The notes under the pieces: generated by a model | Databases searched by the model: none | What the model was told of the DNA's origin: nothing | What the model saw: only the letters and a program-made list of their open reading frames with translations | Program-made: the position numbers and the translations under genes | Assembly (NCBI RefSeq): GCF_040493455.1 | Contig: NZ_JANFDA010000003.1 | Span: 310,001-374,000 of the forward strand | Length of the DNA stretch: 64,000 bases | Source of the DNA: Microcosmobacter sp040493455 | Lineage (GTDB): Bacteria > Bacteroidota > Bacteroidia > Flavobacteriales > Flavobacteriaceae | Reading direction: 5' to 3' | In this document: positions 18,318-26,024 of the stretch, in pieces | Position numbering within the stretch: position 1 is the first letter of the stretch | How the letters are laid out: each line of letters begins with the position of its first letter

Positions 18318-18481
18318 GATTGCAGTGCTTCTATTTGTTTCAATACATCTTCAGCTTCAGCATATTTCTTGTCACTTTCGGCTCTGTTTATAGTAGACAG
18401 CTTATGCCACTCGGACATTAGTTTTTCATAGCGCTTTTGTAGCTTTTCGGCGTCTGATTGTTTTTTGAATAGTCCAAACAT
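18314..18481 (-). CDS. Lacal_2735 family small protein
   Basis: 55 residues starting MFGLFKKQSDAEKLQKRYEKL. The rest is a charged, coiled-coil-like helical hairpin (KKYAEAEDVLKQIEAL). It matches from memory the short flavobacterial Lacal_2735 family, whose function is unknown. A longer upstream reading (to 18595) would overlap the SDR gene and lacks support. It sits 13 nt after the SDR and overlaps tspO by 4 nt, so it is a real operon member. Confidence 0.75.
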   Translation of the reverse strand: MFGLFKKQSDAEKLQKRYEKLMSEWHKLSTINRAESDKKYAEAEDVLKQIEALQS

Positions 18482-18494
18482 GTGTTTAGTGTTT

Positions 18495-19178
18495 TTATAT
18501 TTTAAAGGATACAATACCACAGTCGAGTTCAAAGACTTGACCTGAGATTGAGTTGCTTTTATCTGAGAGTAGGAAGCTAGCCATGTCGGCAACATCAGTT
18601 GGGTTGAGATACTTTTTTAGAGGATGCCTAGCCACCATTTTTTCTCTCATAGCATCGTTTCTTAAGATCTTTTCTGCCAACTCAGTGTCAGTTACCGTTG
18701 GTGCTATGGCATTAATTCTTATGGTTGGTGCTAGTTCTGCACCAAGGGATTTTACAAGACCCTCAACACCCGATTTAGACGTAGCTATACTGGCATGGAA
18801 AGGCATGCCGAGTTTAGAGGCCACAGTACTAAACAAAACTATCGACGGATTAGTGCCTTGCTTTAATGCCTTCAAATAATGTTGAATACTCTTTACAGCA
18901 CCAAGGACATTGATTTCAAAATCTGCTTTAAAATCATCTAAGCTCAATCTACCGATGGGCTTGAGGTTGATACTCCCTGGACAATATACCAGACCATCCA
19001 AAGCATCAATCTCTGGAAGGGCATCGGTTGTTACATCCAAACTATAATGACTTAAGTTTGGATGCTGTATTTGTGGTGACGTTCTGCTTATATTAATGAC
19101 CTTATGTGTATCTATAAGCGCAGTAATAATAGCACTACCAATACCTTTACTGCCACCGATGACGAGTATGGTTTTCAT
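18495..19178 (-). CDS. SDR family protein lacking the catalytic tyrosine
   Basis: 227 residues. The NAD(P)-binding motif GGSKGIG (8-14) and NVLGAVKSI are normal. In the active site the YxxxK motif reads IATSK: Lys135 is kept but position 131 is Ile, and the Ser region is FSTVAS. The C-terminus has the usual SGQVFELDCG. Related flavobacterial SDRs of this type (MPFHAS...K) also seem to lack Tyr, so this is a subfamily trait rather than a sequencing fault. Classic ketoreductase chemistry is doubtful. First gene of the SDR - Lacal_2735 - tspO - SRPBCC operon, just downstream of the terminator at 19192-19219. Confidence 0.83.
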   Translation of the reverse strand: MKTILVIGGSKGIGSAIITALIDTHKVINISRTSPQIQHPNLSHYSLDVTTDALPEIDALDGLVYCPGSINLKPIGRLSLDDFKADFEINVLGAVKSIQHYLKALKQGTNPSIVLFSTVASKLGMPFHASIATSKSGVEGLVKSLGAELAPTIRINAIAPTVTDTELAEKILRNDAMREKMVARHPLKKYLNPTDVADMASFLLSDKSNSISGQVFELDCGIVSFKI

Positions 19179-19191
19179 GATAATAGTTTAT

Positions 19192-19219
19192 AAAAAATGC
19201 CATCAAGATGATGGCATTT
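19192..19219 (-). terminator. Terminator of the hypothetical - folE - small-protein operon
   Basis: AAATGCCATC (19195-19204) pairs with GATGGCATTT (19210-19219). On the minus strand it is followed by a run of U. It lies 4 bp past the stop of the small gene at 19224. Confidence 0.78.
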
Positions 19220-19223
19220 CTTG

Positions 19224-19454
19224 TTATATAGCTTCGGTTAATGGCCTACCTTTGAGGCGTTTTTCTATCTTTTGTTTAATCACTGTTAAACGCTTCATGA
19301 TATCCATTATATTTTGATCTTTATTTTTCTTGTAGATTTCATTAAGACCAAGAATTAAAGCCTTAGCTTCTCTTGAAATCTTAACTCTATCACTGGTGGA
19401 TAAAGACCTTCTTTTTTCTTGCTCAAACTCTAGAGCTCTTGCGACTAAATCCAT
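19224..19454 (-). CDS. Small helical protein of unknown function
   Basis: 76 residues, strongly charged and predicted all-helical (LVARALEFEQEKRRSLSTSDRVKISREAKALILGLNEIYKK). No signal or membrane segment. It follows folE by 9 nt and precedes a terminator, so it is the last gene of that operon. I do not recognise a named family. It is worth keeping because of its tight operon position and flavobacterial codon use like its neighbours. Confidence 0.6.
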   Translation of the reverse strand: MDLVARALEFEQEKRRSLSTSDRVKISREAKALILGLNEIYKKNKDQNIMDIMKRLTVIKQKIEKRLKGRPLTEAI

Positions 19455-19463
19455 ATGTATATA

Positions 19464-20162
19464 TTAATTGTTGATATAATTCTGTAATTCTGTAATTTTT
19501 TCAGGTGTATTGAATTGTCCACCATAAAATGATGTTATGGTAGACGATGTATCGTCTTTAACACCTCTAGATGATACACAAAGATGTTTGGCATCAATAA
19601 TGACAGCAACATCTTGTGTGTCCAATATTTCCATAAGCTCTTGAGCGATCTGGTTCGTTAATCGCTCTTGCACTTGAGGACGCTTTGCGTAGTATTGAAC
19701 AATGCGGTTGAGCTTAGATAATCCGATAACTTTTCCAGAGGAAATATAAGCCACGTGTGCTGTCCCTATGATTGGTACAAAATGATGCTCACAATTAGAG
19801 TAGAACGTAATGTTTTTTTCTACCAACATCTGATTGTACTTGTATTTATTATCAAATAAAGCGACTTTTGGTTTGTTCTTAGGGTCTAAGCCAGAGAAGA
19901 TTTCTTCAACATACATTTTGGCAACACGTTTTGGAGTGCCTTTGAGAGAATCGTCGGTTAAATCTAAGCCTAGAATATCCATGATTTCTGAAAAGTGAAA
20001 CGCAATCTGTGCTTTCTTTTCTTCATTTGAAAGTTTGAATGCATCTGCATGCATTGGCGTTTCCAAACCTGTGTATAGATGGTCATCACCTATATCTTCA
20101 ATAGTAAATCCATTGAGTTTGTGTCCGTTCTTTTTGTTTTTAGTGAATTCTAATGTTTTCAT
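19464..20162 (-). CDS. folE: GTP cyclohydrolase I
   Basis: 232 residues. The C-terminal domain carries the zinc-binding pair: Cys in SNCEHHFVPIIG and Cys in KHLCVSSRG. KLNRIVQYYAKRPQVQERL is the family signature. It converts GTP to dihydroneopterin triphosphate, the first step of folate and pterin synthesis, as a cytosolic decamer. It lies 95 bp after the hypothetical gene at 20259 and 9 bp before a small gene. No promoter is obvious in the 95-bp gap, so it is probably read from the operator-bearing promoter upstream of 20687. Confidence 0.95.
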   Translation of the reverse strand: MKTLEFTKNKKNGHKLNGFTIEDIGDDHLYTGLETPMHADAFKLSNEEKKAQIAFHFSEIMDILGLDLTDDSLKGTPKRVAKMYVEEIFSGLDPKNKPKVALFDNKYKYNQMLVEKNITFYSNCEHHFVPIIGTAHVAYISSGKVIGLSKLNRIVQYYAKRPQVQERLTNQIAQELMEILDTQDVAVIIDAKHLCVSSRGVKDDTSSTITSFYGGQFNTPEKITELQNYINN

Positions 20163-20258
20163 ATGGTCTTTTTAATGTGCTGTCTTCATAAGCAAAGCAC
20201 TGTGTTGTTCTTCCTTTCTGTCGTTATCGCTTAGTATAACTTTCTATTGTGGAATCGA

Positions 20259-20687
20259 CTATCTAAACTCTAAAGAATGATCCATATTACTTTCAAGCTT
20301 TAGTTTTGTGAGCTTTTTAAGAAAGTTTTTGTTTTCTTTAAAAGTTTTACTGTCCCTAAAGTGAATGAATTTTCCTTGAGAATGAAAGCTAATTCCATTG
20401 ATTTTATAAATAACTAAATGGTAATAAGGAATAGCCCATGTGTAACGTGTTAACCCTTTAGTGAAATGCATAAGGATGCCATGAGGTCGTAATTCGATAC
20501 TACCATAATTAATATCAGATATAGCATTGAGATAGGACGACAAATTTGGGCTTACTTCATCAATAATCATTCGTTTTGAGCCTATTCCTCCTAATCTTAA
20601 AGATTGAAACAGAGAAAATGGCTTGCCAACTAAATCATTAATAAGTTGCTTATGCTCATCATTTCTATATGTTGTATCCAAAATCAT
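20259..20687 (-). CDS. Conserved-looking hypothetical protein under the candidate TetR operator
   Basis: 142 residues, no signal peptide. The pattern suggests a beta-rich, PH-like domain (YGSIELRPHGILMHFTKG, then RYTWAIPYYHLVIYKINGISFH) with a helical, lysine-rich tail. No family is recognised. The gene is first after a promoter (TATATTTG on the minus strand at 20692-20699) whose upstream 28-bp palindrome matches the one before tetR, which makes it the best direct candidate target of that regulator. Confidence 0.65.
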   Translation of the reverse strand: MILDTTYRNDEHKQLINDLVGKPFSLFQSLRLGGIGSKRMIIDEVSPNLSSYLNAISDINYGSIELRPHGILMHFTKGLTRYTWAIPYYHLVIYKINGISFHSQGKFIHFRDSKTFKENKNFLKKLTKLKLESNMDHSLEFR

Positions 20688-20691
20688 TACC

Positions 20692-20733
20692 CAAATATAA
20701 TTAATGTTTAACTATTTTTAAAATAAGTTAAAC
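20692..20733 (-). promoter_or_regulatory. Promoter with candidate TetR operator, copy 1
   Basis: The -7 element is TATATTTG (minus strand, 20692-20699). Six bp upstream lies the inverted repeat GTTTAACT-N12-AGTTAAAC (20706-20733). Half-sites, 12-nt spacing, distance to the -7 box and the flanking AAAAATTAACA are the same as in copy 2 upstream of tetR. The operator covers the -15 to -42 region, consistent with repression. Confidence 0.7.
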
Positions 20734-20770
20734 AAAAATTAACATTTAATGCTAGATTGATAGCTAGGAA

Positions 20771-22192
20771 TCATCTTTTTTCTGCTAGTGCATTGATCAT
20801 CCCATTAAACACAAAGCCGTGAAAAGGCAATACCATAAACCAATAGAGTCTGCCAAGTACACCTTTTGGTCTAAAAACCGCACGTTGAAACAACTTGTTC
20901 TTTACGATTTTGAACTCCAGCCAAGCTTCCCCAGGAAGTTTCATTTCTGCAAAAAGTAGTAGTCGTTTTTGTTTTTTATCTGCTAGTAAGACACGCCAGA
21001 AATCAAGAGGATCACCAGGTTCCAGATAAGTTTTGTGGGTTCTTCCTCTTCTTAAACCAACACCTCCAAATAGTTTATCTATATAACCACGGATTTTCCA
21101 GAGCCAATTAAAACTATACCATCCATTGGTTCCGCCAATACTCCATATTTTGTTTATGGTATATGTTTCATCAGTAATAACTCTAGATCGGATGTCTTTG
21201 AAGCATCCGAAACTTGGAACTTCAATATGTTTGGATAACTGGTCGTTAAAGTTGCCACTGCTAACCGCATCCTTCCAACTAGATATGACAGCATTCTGCT
21301 GAATCTTTTGAAAGGCAAGATTGACCGCGTCCCTATATGGAATGGGTTTAACATTGGTTATAACGTTTATGTTACTGGGCTTACCTATGACTTCCACTTT
21401 CATGCTATCTACAAGAGCTGTAGCCAGCTTGAATGAGGTTGAAGTCACAAAGTATAACCAATATGAAGACAGTCTTGGGGTTAACACTGGAAGGGTAATA
21501 ATGTATCGTTTAAGTCCTCGTACTTCTGCAAATTGAAACAGCATATCTTTATAGGACAAGATTTCCGGACCAAAAATATCGAAGGATTTTCCATATGTTT
21601 CCTGTTGTTCTAGAACGCCAACCAAATAGTTAAGTACATCTCTAATGCCAATAGGCTGAGATTTGGTGTGAAGCCATTTGGGTGTAATCATAAATGGCAG
21701 TTTTTCTACAATATCCCTTATGATTTCAAAAGATGCACTGCCACTACCTACGATAATGCCTGCTCGTAAGGTTGTAAGATGGTAGTTATTGCTTTTCAAG
21801 GTTTCTTCTACCATGAGTCTAGACCGTAAATGTTTTGATAGGGTTTTGTCATTGACGATTCCACTAAGGTAGATCACATGCTTACACTTAGTACTTTCGA
21901 CCAAGGTCTTGAAGTTTTCGGCGCACTGCCGTTCCAGTGACTCAAAATCTTCTGAGGGGTTAGACATAGAATGTATGAGGTAATAGGAAGCGTCAATATC
22001 TTGAGGCAGTACAGAACTTCCTGGGGACAAAAAGTCTATTTTGATAAAAGATACAGAAGGATGGTTTTCGATCTCATCTGGAATTCGACTCAAATCACGA
22101 ACACAACAGACTAATTGATGTCCTTGCTCTAGGAGTTTTAGAGCTAGTCGCTTGGCAATATATCCGGTTGTTCCTGTGATTAATATTTTCAT
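20771..22192 (-). CDS. NAD(P)H-binding protein with DUF2867-type C-terminus
   Basis: 473 residues. The N-terminal half is an atypical (extended-type) SDR with TGTTGYIAKRLA at 7-18 and a hydrophobic YYLIHSM segment. The C-terminal about 180 residues match DUF2867 (IWSIGGTNGWYSFNWLWKIRGYIDKLFGG; DFWRVL; FRPKGVLGRLYWFMVLPFH). Such fusions are thought to be oxidoreductases or binding proteins of unknown substrate and often sit in photostress-type clusters. It follows the ABC1 kinase gene by 90 bp on the same strand, with no terminator seen between them, so it may be the third gene of the tetR operon. Confidence 0.83.
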   Translation of the reverse strand: MKILITGTTGYIAKRLALKLLEQGHQLVCCVRDLSRIPDEIENHPSVSFIKIDFLSPGSSVLPQDIDASYYLIHSMSNPSEDFESLERQCAENFKTLVESTKCKHVIYLSGIVNDKTLSKHLRSRLMVEETLKSNNYHLTTLRAGIIVGSGSASFEIIRDIVEKLPFMITPKWLHTKSQPIGIRDVLNYLVGVLEQQETYGKSFDIFGPEILSYKDMLFQFAEVRGLKRYIITLPVLTPRLSSYWLYFVTSTSFKLATALVDSMKVEVIGKPSNINVITNVKPIPYRDAVNLAFQKIQQNAVISSWKDAVSSGNFNDQLSKHIEVPSFGCFKDIRSRVITDETYTINKIWSIGGTNGWYSFNWLWKIRGYIDKLFGGVGLRRGRTHKTYLEPGDPLDFWRVLLADKKQKRLLLFAEMKLPGEAWLEFKIVKNKLFQRAVFRPKGVLGRLYWFMVLPFHGFVFNGMINALAEKR

Positions 22193-22282
22193 AATACAGA
22201 TTAGTCATTTTAGCCTGGCTTTGGATAGCGAACATGAAGACAATTTTCGAAATTAGACAAGCCGATGCTAGTTAAATTGTTA

Positions 22283-23620
22283 TTATGAAATCTTTTGTAA
22301 AGGTTCACTTGTCAGCGTTTGGAAATTGTTTATTGTTATCGCTTTAGCTTTAAGATCAAACATGAGGTTATAAAGTCCAAAAAACGTTCTGTTGATATAA
22401 ATAAAATGCTTGGACCCTCTGTTGCCATTCATTTTACGGAGTTCGGTATTCTTGCTATATTTTTCTCCTAATTCAGCAATTCTCTGGAAGAATTGTTCGT
22501 CAGAGAAATCAAAGGTGTCAGAATGGAATGGTAGGGTAAAAATAGTTAACATCTCATGGAACATGTCTGTAAAGAACTCTACTTCTTTAGCTGTATCATC
22601 CATTCTTAGAATTTCTAAATCATATAGTTTTGATTTAAAATGCTCAATGTTATCTAAGCTTTCCTTCTTTGCTAATTCAAAGTACGGAACGTAAAACTCT
22701 TCAGGTATAGTTTTCATACACCCAAAGTCCAAAACAATCAATTCACCTTTTGGAGAAATTAAGAAGTTACCTGGATGTGGATCGGCATGTACTTTATTCA
22801 ACACATGGATTTGGTACATATAAAAATCCCATAAGGCCTGACCAAGTTTTTGTGACAAATCGGTATCTGTATTATGTAATACAAATTCCGACAGATGTTC
22901 TCCATTCATATAATCCATGGTTATGATCCGCTCGGAAGACAAATGCTCGTAATAGTCTGGAAACTTTAGGTTTGGAATATGTTTACAGGCATCTGCAACC
23001 GCCTTGCTTTGCTCGACCTCTAGTATATAATTGGTTTCTTCAATGAGTTTATGCTCAACTTCTTTGAAATATTTGTCTGAGTCTGCACCTTTTATATTAA
23101 ACATTTTGATGGCTACAGGTTTTACCAATGCTAAATCTGAAGCAATGCTTTCTGCAACGCCTGGGTATTGGATTTTCACAGCAAATTTTTTCCCATCCTT
23201 TTCAGCGATATGGACTTGACCAATACTCGCTGCATTTACAGACGTTGCGTTGAAAGCATCAAATAGTTCATTTGGGTGTTTCCCAAAATATTTTTTGAAT
23301 GTTTTTATAACTAATGGTGGCGATAGTGGTGGTACAGAAAATTGTGCTAGGGAAAATTTTTCTACATAAGCCTTTGGTAAGATACTTTTTTCCATGCTTA
23401 GCATTTGTGCAACTTTCAGTGCGCTTCCTTTCAGCTTTTTGAGACCATCATAAATATCTTCAGCATTGTTTTCATTGAGCCGTTCTTTGGCTACTGCTTC
23501 AGAATTAACGAGCTTATCTCCATAGTATTTGAGATAGTTGACACCAACTTTAGCTCCTGTCTGAACTAATTTGCTTGCTCTTTGAATTTTTGTGGTAGGT
23601 ATGGAGTCTAATGTTTTCAT
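22283..23620 (-). CDS. ABC1/AarF/UbiB family atypical kinase
   Basis: 445 residues. Kinase-like motifs are visible: AASIGQVHIA (Ala-rich nucleotide loop), FAVKIQYPG (Lys), HADPHPGNF (catalytic loop) and LIVLDFG (metal Asp). The family's KxGQ motif is changed to KVAQ at 69-72. UbiB-like proteins assist isoprenoid quinone or other lipid metabolism at the membrane, but Flavobacteriaceae make menaquinone and the role here is unknown. The start overlaps the tetR stop (TAATG), so the two are translationally coupled. Confidence 0.88.
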   Translation of the reverse strand: MKTLDSIPTTKIQRASKLVQTGAKVGVNYLKYYGDKLVNSEAVAKERLNENNAEDIYDGLKKLKGSALKVAQMLSMEKSILPKAYVEKFSLAQFSVPPLSPPLVIKTFKKYFGKHPNELFDAFNATSVNAASIGQVHIAEKDGKKFAVKIQYPGVAESIASDLALVKPVAIKMFNIKGADSDKYFKEVEHKLIEETNYILEVEQSKAVADACKHIPNLKFPDYYEHLSSERIITMDYMNGEHLSEFVLHNTDTDLSQKLGQALWDFYMYQIHVLNKVHADPHPGNFLISPKGELIVLDFGCMKTIPEEFYVPYFELAKKESLDNIEHFKSKLYDLEILRMDDTAKEVEFFTDMFHEMLTIFTLPFHSDTFDFSDEQFFQRIAELGEKYSKNTELRKMNGNRGSKHFIYINRTFFGLYNLMFDLKAKAITINNFQTLTSEPLQKIS

Positions 23621-24276
23621 TAATTCATTTGTACTTTTTCTTTAAATAAAAATTTACCGAAATCAATAATGCTACTCAAAGGTCTAATATCAATGAGATC
23701 TAGGCTGGCATTGATTGATTTTTCGATAAAAATATCGGTCTTCTCAAAATTTGGTGAAGAATCATCCATCCAAAATTTCATAGTGAGTAATAATTGTATC
23801 CAGGCAGATTCCTTTAATGATTTCGATTGAACTTTACTCAGTCGTTCTTGCTTTATTTCTGGCAGATTGAAGTTTAGCTTGTCTACATAATCCGTGTATA
23901 CTTTCTTCAGCATGGAAAGTGTTTGTAAGGATTTGAGAGGTGAAAGGTTCTTGTTTAAAGCATAAATTACGTAACTGCGATTGGCTGTTAGTAACTCAAA
24001 AAAAGTAAAGTGGAAACTTAGCAGCTTATTCCTTGAGTCAAAATTACTGTAGTCTTTGTTCTGTTCTAGGAGTTCAAGAGTTTTGTGAAAAAAGACCTTG
24101 AAAATGGTTTTTTCGAGCTCATCAAAATTAGCAAAATAGCCATAAAATGCTGCTTCTTCAAAGTTGTTTAACTTGGCAAACTTGTAAATGGACTCTGGAT
24201 GATTATTGTGCTCTAAAGCATATTCCATATACATGCTTATAAGCTTTTCAGAAGTAATAGATTTCTTTTTAGCCAT
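23620..24276 (-). CDS. TetR/AcrR family transcriptional regulator
   Basis: 218 residues. The N-terminal helix-turn-helix (residues 8-55, SIYKFAKLNNFEEAAFYGYFANFDELEKTIF) has the TetR layout, with the conserved aromatic-rich FYxxF turn. The C-terminal helical ligand domain is unlike well-known TetR members. The gene is the first of the tetR - ABC1 kinase - DUF2867 set. A 28-bp palindrome beside its own promoter (24307-24334) recurs before the gene at 20687, so it probably represses itself and that operon until a ligand binds. Confidence 0.85.
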   Translation of the reverse strand: MAKKKSITSEKLISMYMEYALEHNNHPESIYKFAKLNNFEEAAFYGYFANFDELEKTIFKVFFHKTLELLEQNKDYSNFDSRNKLLSFHFTFFELLTANRSYVIYALNKNLSPLKSLQTLSMLKKVYTDYVDKLNFNLPEIKQERLSKVQSKSLKESAWIQLLLTMKFWMDDSSPNFEKTDIFIEKSINASLDLIDIRPLSSIIDFGKFLFKEKVQMN

Positions 24277-24292
24277 AATGTGATATTATGGT

Positions 24293-24334
24293 CAAAGATA
24301 CAAAATGTTTAACTTATTTAAATAAAAGTTAAAC
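24293..24334 (-). promoter_or_regulatory. tetR promoter with candidate TetR operator, copy 2
   Basis: The -7 element is TATCTTTG (minus strand, 24293-24300). The palindrome GTTTAACT-N12-AGTTAAAC lies at 24307-24334, 6 bp further upstream. In this copy the arms extend by one base (GTTTAACTT / AAGTTAAAC) and the centre is also symmetrical. The site lies between the tetR start and the aquaporin stop. Confidence 0.72.
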
Positions 24335-24339
24335 AAAAA

Positions 24340-25011
24340 TTAACAATCGTCATCACAGCAGTTATCGTCTTTAACTAGTTTACAACTAAATACTGCTAAC
24401 AAGGCTCCGATAAAGGGAGCAGTGAGGTATAGCCATAAGTGCTGAAGATTACCTGATATGACAGCAGGTGCTAAAGATCTAGCTGGATTCATTGAAGCTT
24501 TCGTCATTGGTCCGGCGAACATGGCTTCTAAGAGGATAACGCCTCCAACGGCAATTGCTGCCATTGTACCAATTTCCTTGCTTCCTGTAGAAACGTTGAT
24601 AATGACAACCATCAAGAAGAAGGTAAGTATGAGTTCAAGTACAAAAGCTTTATAGGGCTCGAACCCTTCTGCGGGATAGGTATGTCCATAACTATTACTT
24701 TCAGGAAAAAGAAACCAAAGCAATCCTATGGCAATGAAAGCACCTATTGTTTGAGCAATAATATAAACGGGAACGTTCTTCCATGGAAATTTTTTAGCAT
24801 AAGCAAAACCGATAGTAACAGCTGGATTGAAATGCGCACCTGAGATTTCACCAAAAGCGTAAATCATTGCCATCACAATCAATCCCCAGGTTATGGCAAC
24901 ACCAACGTGAGATATACTACCATTTGTAATTTCGTTAATCGTCATAGCACCACAGCCACAAAATACCATCCCAAAGGTGCCTATGATTTCTGATATAAGT
25001 TGCTTCTTCAT
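24340..25011 (-). CDS. MIP family aquaporin
   Basis: 223 residues, six membrane helices. Both NPA boxes are present (NPA 62-64 in HFNPAVTIG and NPA 175-177 in SMNPARS), and the Arg after the second one is kept, as in water-selective AqpZ-type channels. The C-terminus is short and unusually Cys/Asp-rich (CKLVKDDNCCDDDC). Its stop lies 5 bp from the candidate tetR operator. Its own promoter should lie in the about 105 bp before the divergent DUF2911 gene. It is probably an inner-membrane water or small-solute channel. Confidence 0.9.
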   Translation of the reverse strand: MKKQLISEIIGTFGMVFCGCGAMTINEITNGSISHVGVAITWGLIVMAMIYAFGEISGAHFNPAVTIGFAYAKKFPWKNVPVYIIAQTIGAFIAIGLLWFLFPESNSYGHTYPAEGFEPYKAFVLELILTFFLMVVIINVSTGSKEIGTMAAIAVGGVILLEAMFAGPMTKASMNPARSLAPAVISGNLQHLWLYLTAPFIGALLAVFSCKLVKDDNCCDDDC

Positions 25012-25117
25012 GCCTACAAAAGTAATTACTCTTAATTTAAGTATTTGTTAACAATTCACGGTTTTGCTAATGCTTAACTTTATGCCACTTAAAAATTAAA
25101 CATTAATACTAGTCAAA

Positions 25118-25969
25118 ATGAAAAAACTATTCCTTTCTTTTTTAGTTGTTGCCTTAGCGTTTTCAGTTAATGCTCAGGTAGAAACGCCACAACCGAGTCC
25201 TTTTAGCAAGATAGAGCAGAAGGTAGGTTTAACTGATATTACTATTGAATATTCTCGCCCAAGTGTAAAGGGTAGAAAGATATTTGGAGCTTTAGAACCT
25301 TATGGAGGCAATGTTTGGAGAACAGGTGCTAACAAAAACACTACAATTACATTTAGTGATGATGTTACAATTGCTGGACAAACGGTAAAAGCTGGTTCTT
25401 ATGCAATCTATACTAAATTAAATTCTGCTAAGCAGTGGGATGTAATGTTCTACGCAGATACTAACAATTGGGGAACACCACAAAATTGGGACGACTCTAA
25501 AGTAGTTGCTACAGCCAAGGTAGACGTTATGGAAGTTCCTTTTGTTGTTGAAACATTTACTCTAGATATCAACAATATTACTAATGGTAGTGCAACGTTA
25601 GATATGATTTGGGAAAAGAGCTATGCTGCGGTTCCATTTACTGTACCAACAGAATCTAAAGTACAGGCAAGCATTGATAAAACTATGAATGGTCCTGGAG
25701 TTGGTGATTACTATAATGCTGCTGTATATTATGTAAGTGAAGGTAAAGATCCTGCACAAGCTAAAAAATGGATCGATAAAGCGCTTAGCATGGTAGAAAC
25801 ACCACGTTTTTGGCACTTAAGACAGAAATCATTAATTTATGCTGCTGCTGGAGATAAAGCTGGTGCTATCAAAGCTGCTAAAGCTTCTTTAGCTGATGCT
25901 GAAAAGTCTGGTAATGCTGGATATGTAAAAATGAATAAAGATTCTCTAAAAGAATGGGGAGCTCTTTAA
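25118..25969 (+). CDS. DUF2911 domain exported protein
   Basis: 283 residues with a signal peptide (MKKLFLSFLVVALAFSVNAQ). The DUF2911 domain covers about 25-170 (EYSRPSVKGRKIFGALEPYGGNVWRTGANKNTTI is its hallmark region), and the remaining C-terminal part is helical, TPR-like. DUF2911 proteins are abundant in Bacteroidota, periplasmic or surface-exposed, with no known function. A monocistronic gene with its own terminator at 25994-26020. Confidence 0.87.
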   Translation: MKKLFLSFLVVALAFSVNAQVETPQPSPFSKIEQKVGLTDITIEYSRPSVKGRKIFGALEPYGGNVWRTGANKNTTITFSDDVTIAGQTVKAGSYAIYTKLNSAKQWDVMFYADTNNWGTPQNWDDSKVVATAKVDVMEVPFVVETFTLDINNITNGSATLDMIWEKSYAAVPFTVPTESKVQASIDKTMNGPGVGDYYNAAVYYVSEGKDPAQAKKWIDKALSMVETPRFWHLRQKSLIYAAAGDKAGAIKAAKASLADAEKSGNAGYVKMNKDSLKEWGAL

Positions 25970-25993
25970 TCTAGAACACAGAAGAAAATATAT

Positions 25994-26024
25994 AAAGCGC
26001 AACTTTTAAAGTTGCGCTTTTTTT
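25994..26024 (+). terminator. Terminator of the DUF2911 gene
   Basis: Thirteen-base stem AAAGCGCAACTTT / AAAGTTGCGCTTT (25994-26020), then a T run that overlaps the stop of the convergent symporter gene. Confidence 0.88.

Noticed and set aside
19243..19253. TACCTTTG on the plus strand, a TAnnTTTG match
   Set aside because: It lies inside the minus-strand gene at 19224 and points to no plus-strand gene; a match of eight bases with two free positions is expected by chance.
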